NCBI GenBank assembly: GCA_964542755.1 | Contig: CAZIWL010000029.1 | Location: forward strand, 1 to 38,397 | Length of the DNA: 38,397 nt | DNA from: SKLM01 sp964542755 | Lineage (GTDB): Bacteria; Chloroflexota; Anaerolineae; B4-G1 | Direction of reading: 5' to 3' | In this document: positions 31,826 through 38,397 of the stretch, piece after piece | How positions within the stretch are numbered: position 1 is the stretch's first letter | Layout of the letters: every line of letters starts with the position of its first letter | The notes under the pieces: model-generated | The model's input: only the letters and a program-made list of their open reading frames with translations | Told to the model about the DNA's origin: nothing | Databases searched by the model: none | Program-made: the position numbers and the translations under genes

Positions 31826-32770
31826 ATGTCCCAGAACCTAGCCGTTGACGTACACAATCTGACGAAACACTTCGGCGACTTCACCGCCGTCGACGGTGTC
31901 ACGTTCAACATACGGAGCGGTGAGATCTTCGGCTTCCTCGGGCCCAATGGCGCCGGCAAGACGACTACGATCCGCATCCTCCTCGGCCTCCTCCGCCCCA
32001 CCTCGGGGAGCGCCACCGTCCTCGGATTCGACGTCGAACACCAGCCGGAGAGTATCCGCAAGCGCATTGGCTACATGTCCCAGCGCTTCAGCCTCTACGA
32101 CGACCTGACCGTCGGTGAGAATCTCGACTTCTACGGCCGGACCTACGGGGTTCGCGGCGCAAAGCTGAGGGAACGGAAGGCGTTCGTCATCGAGATGGCG
32201 GGCCTCAAGGGGCGTGAGGGGGAGCTGACAAAAAACCTGGCTGGCGGCTGGAAGCAGCGCCTCGCGCTGGGCGCCGCCATCCTCCACGAGCCCGAGATGC
32301 TCTTCCTCGACGAGCCCACGGCCGGAGTCGATCCCATCAGCCGCCGCGAGTTCTGGGAGCTCCTCTACGACCTGGCCGACGAGGGGAAGACCATCTTCGT
32401 CACCACCCACTACATGGACGAGGCCGAGCACTGCCAGGACCTCGCCTTCATCCACCAGGGACGCATCATCGCCAAGGGCGCCCCGGAGGAGATCAAGGTG
32501 ACCACGATGGAGGGTCAGGTGATGGAGATTGACAGCGACAAGCCGGCCGAGGCTATGGAGGCGCTCCAGCGGATGGACGTTTTCGACGAGGTTGCTCTCT
32601 ACGGGGCCTTGATCCACGTGGTTGGCGACGATGTGGAGGCCTACGGGGACCGCATCCAAGAGGCCCTGGACCAAGCGAATGTGAACGTGCGGACGATGGA
32701 CCTCATTCCTCCCTCGCTGGAGGATGTCTTCATCGCCAACGTGCGGCAGAACGGGAACAGCACGGAGTAG
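31826..32770 (+). CDS. ABC transporter ATP-binding protein 2 (signature degenerate)
   Basis: This is a 314-residue nucleotide-binding subunit. Walker A is GPNGAGKT (39-46), Walker B MLFLDEP (158-164) and the switch His195 is present in TTHYMDEAEHC. The signature motif is LAGGW (138-142) instead of LSGGQ, lacking the Ser and Gln that contact the partner's ATP. The region after 215 is an accessory domain, ending SLEDVFIANV. It resembles the second ATPase half of YbhF/RbbA-like proteins, here encoded as a separate gene. It is followed five bases after the stop by the first HlyD gene. Confidence 0.92.
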   Translation: MSQNLAVDVHNLTKHFGDFTAVDGVTFNIRSGEIFGFLGPNGAGKTTTIRILLGLLRPTSGSATVLGFDVEHQPESIRKRIGYMSQRFSLYDDLTVGENLDFYGRTYGVRGAKLRERKAFVIEMAGLKGREGELTKNLAGGWKQRLALGAAILHEPEMLFLDEPTAGVDPISRREFWELLYDLADEGKTIFVTTHYMDEAEHCQDLAFIHQGRIIAKGAPEEIKVTTMEGQVMEIDSDKPAEAMEALQRMDVFDEVALYGALIHVVGDDVEAYGDRIQEALDQANVNVRTMDLIPPSLEDVFIANVRQNGNSTE

Positions 32771-32775
32771 CGACT

Positions 32776-34179
32776 ATGAAGCGACAGCGCATCATCCTTA
32801 TCGCCATCGTCGGCCTGGTCATCGTGGCCGCAGGGGTTGCCGCGGTCTACTTCCTCCAGAACCCGGGTGCCCTCGAGACCACCCTGGCCGAACTCGACCT
32901 GGCCGAGCCGACCTCCTCCGGGTTGGAGGCCTCCGGCTTCATTGAAGCGGAGGAGGTTGCCATCTCACCTCAACTCGGCGGGCGTGTCGCGGCCCTCTTC
33001 GTCGAGGAAGGGGACGACATCGCGGCCGGCCACCTCCTGGCTCGCATCGACGGCACGCTGCTCGAGGCCCAGATCGAATCGGCCCGCGCCGACGGGGACA
33101 TTGCCGAGGCCAAACTCGCACAAGTGAAGGCGGGTGCACGTCCTGAGCAGATCGAGCAGGCCGAGGCTGCCCTGGCCCGCGCGGAGGCCGCACGGGACGG
33201 CGCCTACCAGGCCTGGCAGGATGCTCAAGCTTTACAGGAGAACCCGCAGGAGCTCGACATCCAGATCGCCCAGGCCCGGGCCGCTGTGACAGCGGCCGAA
33301 GCCGAGCTGGCCCAGGCCTCAGCCTTGAAGGATGCCGCTACCATCGCTCAGGACAACTACTGGGACGCGAAGGATAGATATGGCGAGGTCAACGAGAAAC
33401 TCAAGGAGCAGTTCAAAGATCTCCCCGAGTCCCAACGCCCTGATTTGCCCAACGACGTACCCGCCCAGCTCAGCTTCCACAGGATCCCCTACGAGTACTG
33501 GAAATCGTGGGTCGGCGTCAACACGGCCGATGCCCGCCTCCAGGGTGCCCGCTCGAGACTCGCCAACTTGTACGCTATGCGAGAGAACCCGCAGGAGCTG
33601 GCGGCCCAAACCGACGCGGCCCGGGCCGGCTACCGGCAGGCCCGAGCCGGCGTGCGCCAGGCCAAGGCCCAGCTCGATGGTCTCCTCTCCGGCGCTACGC
33701 CGGAGGAAATCCGCGTCGCCGAGGCCGAGGTGGAGCGCGCCGAGGCCACCCTGAGCCGATTGATGGCTGAGAAGGAGAAGCTCACTGTCGTCGCACCCGT
33801 CGGAGGCCTGGTGCTGGAGCGCACCATCCGCGCAGGAGAGTTGGTGGCGCCAGGCGCCACCATCCTCACTCTCGGAGATCTTGATCACGTCACTCTAACG
33901 ATCTACGTGCCGCAAGCTCAGCTCGGCCGCATCAACGTGGGCAACGAGGTGCAGGTCACCGTCGACAGCTTCCCCGACCAGGTCTTCGTCGGAACCCTGG
34001 TGGCCATCGCCAGCGAGGCTGAGTTCACGCCCCGCAACGTGCAGACGGAGGAGGAGCGCGTGAATATGGTCTTCGCCGTCGACGTCAGCATCCCCAATCC
34101 CGATCACAAGCTCAAGCCCGGCGTGCCCGCCGATGCGACGATCATCACCGAGGAGCAGGACGATGCCAGCACCAACTGA
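32776..34179 (+). CDS. HlyD/MFP-family adaptor protein (membrane anchored)
   Basis: This is a 467-residue periplasmic adaptor (membrane-fusion type) of an ABC exporter. A single N-terminal helix (about 6-26, IILIAIVGLVIVAAGVAAVYFL) anchors it. A first lipoyl half-motif is GFIEAEEVAISPQLGGRVAALFVEEGDDIAAGHLLARID. A very long Ala/Glu/Gln-rich coiled coil (about 85-335) follows, interrupted by a central DNYWDAKDRYGEVNEKLKEQ segment. The second lipoyl half is VVAPVGGLVLERTIRAGELV, and the beta-barrel ends with a PGVPADATI strand. It is translated five bases after the ATPase 2 stop codon. In an organism with a single membrane it would act on the cell surface; in a diderm it would bridge to an outer channel. 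The sequence does not tell which. Confidence 0.9.
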   Translation: MKRQRIILIAIVGLVIVAAGVAAVYFLQNPGALETTLAELDLAEPTSSGLEASGFIEAEEVAISPQLGGRVAALFVEEGDDIAAGHLLARIDGTLLEAQIESARADGDIAEAKLAQVKAGARPEQIEQAEAALARAEAARDGAYQAWQDAQALQENPQELDIQIAQARAAVTAAEAELAQASALKDAATIAQDNYWDAKDRYGEVNEKLKEQFKDLPESQRPDLPNDVPAQLSFHRIPYEYWKSWVGVNTADARLQGARSRLANLYAMRENPQELAAQTDAARAGYRQARAGVRQAKAQLDGLLSGATPEEIRVAEAEVERAEATLSRLMAEKEKLTVVAPVGGLVLERTIRAGELVAPGATILTLGDLDHVTLTIYVPQAQLGRINVGNEVQVTVDSFPDQVFVGTLVAIASEAEFTPRNVQTEEERVNMVFAVDVSIPNPDHKLKPGVPADATIITEEQDDASTN

Positions 34180-35431
34180 TCATTCGCGGGCTACCCTCGT
34201 CTTAACAGTGCTTGCCGTCACTCTGCTCACCGTCCTTCTGGCGGCAGGGTGTTCGGCCACAGAATCCGAGCCCGAGGCGGGCCTGACGGCTTCCGGCTTC
34301 ATCGAGGGCGAGGAGGTCACCGTTGCCTCCGAGATCCAGGGTGTCATCGACGACATCACCGTCGATCGTGGCGACCGCGTGATCGCCGGCAACGTCGTCG
34401 TTCGGCTCGACGACTCGGGTCTGCGTGGGCAGCGTGGCGAGGCTGAGGCCGCTGTCTCTGCGGCCCAGGCGAACCTCGACCGCGTCCTCGCCGGCGCCCG
34501 GGCGGAGGAGATCGCCGCGGCTAGCGCGGCGCTGATGGAGGCGCGGGCCAACCGCGACGGGGCGGAACAGGCCGTCATCAACGCCCGCGAGGTGATCAGC
34601 AACCCCATGGAGCTCGACGCCCAGATCGACGAGGCTCACAATCAGATCCAGCTCGCGGAGCAAAACGTCGAGCTGAAGGAGGCCGAGCTTGAGGAGACGC
34701 AGATCGAGCACGGAGTCTACGTGAAACGTGGCGGCGATATCGCGCGCACCTGGGATCTCCAGCTCCAGGCGGCGCAGGCTGCCCTCAATCAGACGCAAGC
34801 GGAGTTGGACGGAGTTCGTGCCTACTACGGCGAGCTCCTGGCTATGCGAAAGAATCCCCTTGGTCTCCGGGCGCAGCTTCATCAGGCGGAGGCGAAGGCC
34901 GATCAAGCAGAGGCCGTGGTGCAGGAGACCCGCGCCAGGCTCGCCGAGCTTCAAGCGGGCCCAACCGAGGAGGAGGTCGCTCTGGCCGAGGCACAAGTAC
35001 GCCAGGCCGAGGCCGGTCTGGGGCTGATCGACGCACGGATCGATCAACTCATCCTCCGTGCCGCGATGGACGGCACCGTGGGCACGCGGAGTGCCCAGGT
35101 CGGCGAGACCGCCACCGCCGGGAAGCCCCTGCTGACCATCGTCAATCTGGATGAGGTCACCCTGGTGCTCTACATCCCCGAGAACCGCATCGGCCAGGTG
35201 CAGATCGGCCAGCAGGTCGAGGTGACCGTCGATTCATTTCCGGGGCGGGTCTTCGTCGGCCGCGTCGAGAGCATTGCCGGTGAGGCCGAGTTCACGCCCC
35301 GGAATGTGCAGACGAAGGAGGAGCGCGTCAACCTCGTCTTCGCCGTAGACGTCACGATCCCCAACGCGGAGCATGAACTGAAGCCAGGGATGCCCGCCGA
35401 CGCCACCATCGTGCACGACTCCAGCCCGTAG
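34163..35431 (+). CDS. HlyD/MFP-family adaptor, lipoprotein
   Basis: This is a second adaptor of about 422 residues with a lipoprotein signal: TM-like LVLTVLAVTLLTVLLAAGC, lipobox LAAGC with Cys30 as the lipidated residue. The lipoyl halves (GFIEGEEVTVASEIQGVIDD; AAMDGTVGTRSAQVGETA), long coiled coil and the C-terminal FTPRNVQTKEERVNLVFAVD closely match the preceding gene, so the two arose by duplication. ATG 34163 overlaps the previous gene's end by 17 bases and has GAGGAG seven bases upstream; starts further upstream lie deeper in that gene. Two adaptors anchored differently suggest a hetero-oligomeric ring or separate partners. It ends the operon. Confidence 0.9.
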   Translation: MPAPTDHSRATLVLTVLAVTLLTVLLAAGCSATESEPEAGLTASGFIEGEEVTVASEIQGVIDDITVDRGDRVIAGNVVVRLDDSGLRGQRGEAEAAVSAAQANLDRVLAGARAEEIAAASAALMEARANRDGAEQAVINAREVISNPMELDAQIDEAHNQIQLAEQNVELKEAELEETQIEHGVYVKRGGDIARTWDLQLQAAQAALNQTQAELDGVRAYYGELLAMRKNPLGLRAQLHQAEAKADQAEAVVQETRARLAELQAGPTEEEVALAEAQVRQAEAGLGLIDARIDQLILRAAMDGTVGTRSAQVGETATAGKPLLTIVNLDEVTLVLYIPENRIGQVQIGQQVEVTVDSFPGRVFVGRVESIAGEAEFTPRNVQTKEERVNLVFAVDVTIPNAEHELKPGMPADATIVHDSSP

Positions 35432-35632
35432 GCACCTGCCGGGTTGGCGAGATCTCCTTTCGAGGCCCGGGGCACGTCGACACGTTGTTCTCCGTGCGCG
35501 GTCAGCGCGTTGCCGTCACCGTGTGCGGCGTGCCTCGGTCGCTCCCATCCCGCATGGTGCCCTGTGCCGCCCAAACCCCGATAGCACGGTTACCAGGATA
35601 CGTCCCCAGTTCCTCAGCCGGCACAAAGCCGA

Positions 35633-35661
35633 TTGTCAGAACCCGGCTTCCGTGCTACTAT
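35633..35661 (+). promoter_or_regulatory. sigma70-type promoter of the PPC/GT2 genes
   Basis: TTGTCA (35633-35638) and TACTAT (35656-35661) are separated by 17 bp. The predicted start near 35668 leaves a leader of about 137 bases before GTG 35805. Confidence 0.6.
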
Positions 35662-35792
35662 CATCTCACCGCACGCCTTCTCGTCGCCGGGTTGGTGCCG
35701 GGGGCATCAGTGTACGATTGGAGAGCTTCTCGCGCGAAACCCATGGGCGACGCTGGACAGCGCCCGCTCGCTCGAGCGGATCATCAAGAAAG

Positions 35793-35798
35793 AGGAGG
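35793..35798 (+). promoter_or_regulatory. Shine-Dalgarno fixing the PPC start
   Basis: AGGAGG six bases before GTG 35805. The frame is open 282 bases further upstream but that part has no protein character and includes the promoter. Confidence 0.7.
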
Positions 35799-35804
35799 GT
35801 ACCA

Positions 35805-36251
35805 GTGGAGGTCAAGCGCCTGCAAGGTGCATATTTGGTTCGGCTCGAGAAAGGTGAGGAGGTTATTGAGAGCCTTGAGCAGTTCGCCGATGCCTACCGG
35901 CTGGGATTCGCGTCCCTCGCAGCTATCGGCACCTTCGAGCGCGTGACCCTCGGCTACTACGACCCCGAGACCAAGGCATACCGTAACCAGGGGGTCGAGG
36001 AGGGCGTTGAGGTGCTCACCATGAGCGGGAACGTATCCAGGGGCGAGGACGGCAGGCGTATGGTCCACGCCCACGTCATCGTCGGCCGCTCCGACTACTC
36101 CACCCTGGGCGGTCACGTGGTCGAGGGCACGGTCGGCCCGACGTTGGAGGTCATCGTCCAGACGGCCCCGACCTCCATTCGCCGCCGTCACGACCCGGAT
36201 ACGGGACTCCAGCTCTGGGACTTGAGCTCCCTGGAGACCCACGCGGTCTAG
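35805..36251 (+). CDS. PPC/DUF296 domain protein
   Basis: This is a 148-residue single-domain protein of the plants-and-prokaryotes-conserved (PPC, DUF296) family. It starts with the usual strand YLVRLEKGEEVIESLEQFAD and has AIGTFERVTLGYYD. The likely metal-binding histidines are in MVHAHVIVG (His88, His90) and LGGHVVEGTV (His104). Family members form trimers; in bacteria their role is not well settled, and the AT-hook of the plant proteins is absent here. GTG 35805 is fixed by a perfect AGGAGG. It is followed after 15 bases by a GT2 gene, so the two are likely cotranscribed, but the link is not obviously functional. Confidence 0.88.
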   Translation: MEVKRLQGAYLVRLEKGEEVIESLEQFADAYRLGFASLAAIGTFERVTLGYYDPETKAYRNQGVEEGVEVLTMSGNVSRGEDGRRMVHAHVIVGRSDYSTLGGHVVEGTVGPTLEVIVQTAPTSIRRRHDPDTGLQLWDLSSLETHAV

Positions 36252-36266
36252 GCCATTCCCCAAATC

Positions 36267-37157
36267 TTGGCACCCAACTTGAGTGTCATCATCACCGCCT
36301 TTCGCGAGGCGGAGACGGTCGGTCAGGCCATCGAGGCCTTTCTCGATCAGCTCCCGCCTGAGTCGGAGCTGATCGTGGTCTGTCCTGACCCCGCGACCAC
36401 GGCCGTGGTGGACGATTATGCCCAGCGTTCCTTGCGCGTGCGCCACGTGGCAGACCCTCAGCAGGGTAAGCCCACTGCCTTGAACGCCGGGCTGGCATCC
36501 TCCGAGGGAGACATCGTGGTGCTCACCGACGGGGACGTCTTGATTGACGATGATGCGCTGGATCCCCTGCTGGCCCCTTTCGGGGCCCCGGGGGTCGGCG
36601 CTGTGACGGGGCACCCCGTCAGCGTCAATCCACGCGACACGCTGATGGGCTATTGGTCGCATCTGCTGACGGACGCAATCCACCGGATGCGCTTCGAGAG
36701 GGACCGCGACGACCGTTTTCTCTTATGCTCGGGCTATCTCTTCGCCTTCCGCGCCCATTTGATCGACAGGGTTCCCGGGGATGCCCTGGCAGAGGACGCT
36801 GTCATCTCCCACCGGATCGCCGCGCGGGGCTGCCGGATTCGCTATGCCCCGGAGGCACAGGTATACGTCCGCTATCCAACGACGTATGGCGACTGGCTCC
36901 GGCAGAAGGTTCGGTCCGCCGGAGGCTACGCGCAGCCCTACGTGCGCGAGTCCCCGGTCCGTATGCGCTCAGCCTGGCTCGAGTTTACCACGGGGGCGCG
37001 CCTGGCGCTCACCTACCCCCAGAACCCGCGCGAGGTCCTCTGGACACTTCTCCTATTCGCCGCCAGGCTACATCTCTGGGTCCTGGTTCTGATCAAGGTC
37101 CGTATCCTTAACCGTCCCCTGGACACCCTATGGAAGCGGGTAGAATCCACGAAGTAG
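36267..37157 (+). CDS. GT2-family glycosyltransferase
   Basis: This is a 296-residue inverting GT-A transferase. It opens NLSVIITAFREAETVGQAIE; the nucleotide-binding and metal motif is TDGDV (Asp88-Gly89-Asp90), followed by AEDAVISHRIAARG as the acid-base region and QKVRSAGGYAQ in the position of the Q-x2-R-W-like loop. One C-terminal hydrophobic segment near residue 250-275 (WTLLLFAARLHLWVLVLIKV) suggests membrane attachment. The acceptor may be a polyprenyl phosphate, but this cannot be proved. It starts at TTG 36267 without a clear Shine-Dalgarno, so initiation may depend on coupling with the PPC gene, whose stop is 15 bases upstream. Confidence 0.88.
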   Translation: MAPNLSVIITAFREAETVGQAIEAFLDQLPPESELIVVCPDPATTAVVDDYAQRSLRVRHVADPQQGKPTALNAGLASSEGDIVVLTDGDVLIDDDALDPLLAPFGAPGVGAVTGHPVSVNPRDTLMGYWSHLLTDAIHRMRFERDRDDRFLLCSGYLFAFRAHLIDRVPGDALAEDAVISHRIAARGCRIRYAPEAQVYVRYPTTYGDWLRQKVRSAGGYAQPYVRESPVRMRSAWLEFTTGARLALTYPQNPREVLWTLLLFAARLHLWVLVLIKVRILNRPLDTLWKRVESTK

Positions 37158-37217
37158 CGCTTCGACGGCGTGCGGCGCGGCCCCTCGCGCCGCACGCTCA
37201 CAGCTAGAGGAGCGAGT

Positions 37218-37634
37218 ATGGTTGTCACGAAAAAGGTCCATCTCGAGACCAAGGGACACTCCGACATTGTTGACATCACGTCCGAGGTGAGCCGGGCCGT
37301 CGCCATGTCCAATCTCCAGGCCGGGACCGTCACCGTCTTCTGCCCCGGTTCGACCGGCGGTGTCACCACCATCGAGTACGAGGGCGGCGCGCTCCACGAT
37401 CTCAAGCGGGTCCTCGACGAGGTCGCGCCCCCCGACCGGGACTACCGCCACCATCTCCGCTGGGGCGATGACAACGGGCACTCCCACGTGCGCGGAGCCC
37501 TCCTCGGCCCGTCCCTCACGGTACCATTCGTCCACGGCGATCTCACCCTGGGCACGTGGCAGCAGATCGTCTTCCTGGATTTTGACACCCGCCCCCGTTC
37601 CCGCCGTCTCGTCCTGCAGATCATCGGAGAATAG
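37218..37634 (+). CDS. yjbQ: YjbQ family (UPF0047) protein
   Basis: This is a 138-residue soluble protein with the family signature across the C-terminal half: RHHLRWGDDNGHSHVRGALL (77-96), TVPFVHGDLTLGTWQQIVFLD (101-121) and a final SRRLVLQIIGE. Conserved His, Asp and Asn residues there probably form a ligand or metal site. E. coli YjbQ has been reported to show weak thiamine-phosphate-synthase activity, and the true role is not settled. ATG 37218 lies five bases after GAGGAG; the frame is also open from a start at 37170, which lacks a site. The gene is followed by the repeat array. Confidence 0.92.
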   Translation: MVVTKKVHLETKGHSDIVDITSEVSRAVAMSNLQAGTVTVFCPGSTGGVTTIEYEGGALHDLKRVLDEVAPPDRDYRHHLRWGDDNGHSHVRGALLGPSLTVPFVHGDLTLGTWQQIVFLDFDTRPRSRRLVLQIIGE

Positions 37635-37731
37635 GCAGCCCCATTCCCATCTGGTTCTGCCTGCGTCTAGCCATCCAGCCTCTCCCTCTCTCTTCCAGCT
37701 GGAATGCCAGACCAGCTTCCCGTCTTCCGTT
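37635..37731. other. C/T-rich tract leading into the repeat array
   Basis: There is no gene. The tract is strongly pyrimidine-rich on the plus strand with decayed copies of the 39-bp unit beginning at about 37692. Confidence 0.5.
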
Positions 37732-38397
37732 CTAGCCGGACTGCCAGATCCAGCTTCCCGTTTTCTGGTCCTAGCTGTGTCCAGCGGTCCAACTTCTCCC
37801 CTTCTGGTTCTAGCTGGGTCTGGCAGTCCAACTCCTATTCTCCTGGTTCTAGCTGGATCGCTAGATCCAGCGGACCTCGCCCCCGCCTCTCAACCTCGCA
37901 CATCCGCGCCCAACTCAGGATCCAGCGATTCAACTCCCCCTTTTCTCTTCTTAGCTGGGTCTGGCAGTCCAACTTCTCCTCTCCTGTTCTAGCTGCGTCT
38001 AGCGGTCCAACTCCTCCTCTCCTGGTTCTAGCTGGATCGCTAGATCCAGCGGACCTCGCCCTCGCCTCTCAACCTCCCACATCCGTGCCCAACTCAGCAT
38101 CCAGCGATTCAACTCCTCCTTTTCTCTTCTTAGCGAGGTCTAGCGGTCCAGCTTCTCCTCACCTGTTCCAACTGGGTCTAGCGGTCCAACATCTCCTCTT
38201 CTAGTTCTAGCTGGATCGCTGGATCCAGCGGACCTCGTCTCCGCTTCCCAACCTCCCACATCCGTGCCCAACTCAGGATCCAGCGATTCAACTTCCCCTT
38301 TTCTCTTCTTGGCTGGGTCCAGCGGGCCAACTCCTCCTCTCTTGGTTCTAGCTGGATCGCTAGATCCAGCGGACCTCGCCTCCGCTTCCCAACCGCT
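37732..38397. repeat. higher-order tandem repeat: 179-bp units of 102+38+39 bp
   Basis: A minor unit starting CTAGCTG and ending TCTCCTGGTT recurs every 39 bp at 37732, 37771, 37810 and 37849. From 37849 the array becomes a 179-bp higher-order unit (next at 38028 and 38207) composed of a 102-bp long element, a 38-bp and a 39-bp minor unit. The last copy (38207 to 38348) is 141 bp, exactly one 38-bp unit short. Each long element begins with the stem-loop GCTGGATC-GCTA-GATCCAGC (37852, 38031, 38210, 38351). The array continues past the window end. Its 179-, 102-, 38- and 39-bp lengths do not share a factor of three overall, so a repeat protein is not encoded. Confidence 0.9.

Larger units (their letters stand above)
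35432..35804. other. intergenic region with the PPC gene promoter
   Basis: This is a 373-base stretch with no gene that I can support. Frames open through it have no ribosome site. It contains the promoter at 35633-35661 and about 137 bases of predicted leader before the PPC start. Confidence 0.5.

Noticed and set aside
37704..38204. Open frames running through the right-end repeat, giving Ser/Pro/Leu-rich repeats
   Set aside because: The 179- and 38-bp units shift frame, the frames have no ribosome site, and the sequence between copies shows no codon-level constraint.
37732..38397. Possible CRISPR array (39-bp periodicity)
   Set aside because: There is no alternation of constant repeat and unique spacer; the whole unit is repeated, and no cas genes are present.
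1..38397. tRNA, rRNA or riboswitch genes
   Set aside because: I scanned the intergenic stretches by eye and saw no tRNA-like TTCRA arm, rRNA or known riboswitch core. A covariance-model search would be needed to be certain.

Overview
This is a high-GC window whose genes point to a member of the Chloroflexota (an Anaerolineae-like lineage is my guess). The main pointers are very large polytopic enzymes of the Chloroflexi/archaea-restricted 'YYY' (DUF2298) and TIGR03663-like families, frequent GTG/TTG starts, and promoters of the TTGACA-17-TAGAAT type placed almost on top of start codons. A run of exactly 100 N at 26382-26481 shows that this is a scaffold, probably metagenome-derived. Assignment is by recognition of protein motifs only; no search was run.

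Layout. 1-1396: intergenic DNA and an EamA/DMT permease on the plus strand, whose apparent original 5' end carries an in-frame stop. 1725-16003: a long minus-strand run. In transcription order it holds an ECF sigma factor and its zinc-finger anti-sigma (overlapping ATGA), a GT39-like membrane protein, a TIGR03663-like glycosyltransferase fused to a six-bladed NHL propeller, a 2-oxoacid:ferredoxin oxidoreductase (alpha, then a beta-gamma fusion), a tyrosine recombinase, an aldehyde:ferredoxin oxidoreductase, a UbiA-type decaprenyl-phosphate phosphoribosyltransferase-like enzyme, a VOC protein and a small 4-TM holin-like protein. 16303-28472: a minus-strand glycosylation island. It holds a 574-aa GT39 enzyme, an AglD/LPG-synthase-like flippase, a CDP-paratose-2-epimerase-like SDR, a GT4 glycosyltransferase, another GT39-like enzyme and a 1543-aa GT39-YYY double enzyme. 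28792-35431: a plus-strand drug-efflux-type operon of TetR, ABC-2 permease, two ABC ATPases and two HlyD adaptors (the second a lipoprotein). It is headed by a consensus promoter overlapped by a 20-bp palindromic operator. 35805-37634: a PPC/DUF296 protein, a GT2 glycosyltransferase and a YjbQ protein. 37635-38397: a non-coding higher-order tandem repeat.

How the genes fit together. At least five polytopic enzymes resemble polyprenyl-phosphate-sugar-dependent transferases. With the GT4, GT2, SDR, flippase-like protein and a polyprenyl-phosphate phosphoribosyltransferase they suggest assembly of an extracytoplasmic glycan, glycolipid or glycoprotein. The two ferredoxin-linked oxidoreductases suggest an anaerobic or facultative metabolism of 2-oxoacids and aldehydes. 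The ABC/HlyD operon is probably a substrate-induced exporter under TetR control.

The observations I consider most worth checking are these: the 179-bp higher-order repeat at the right end, whose 20-bp stem-loop recurs beside the assembly gap; the cluster of promoters that appear to give leaderless mRNAs, including one that exposes a disrupted EamA start; the GT39-YYY and GT-NHL fusions; the complementary degeneracy of the two ABC ATPases; and the beta-gamma fusion of the oxidoreductase.
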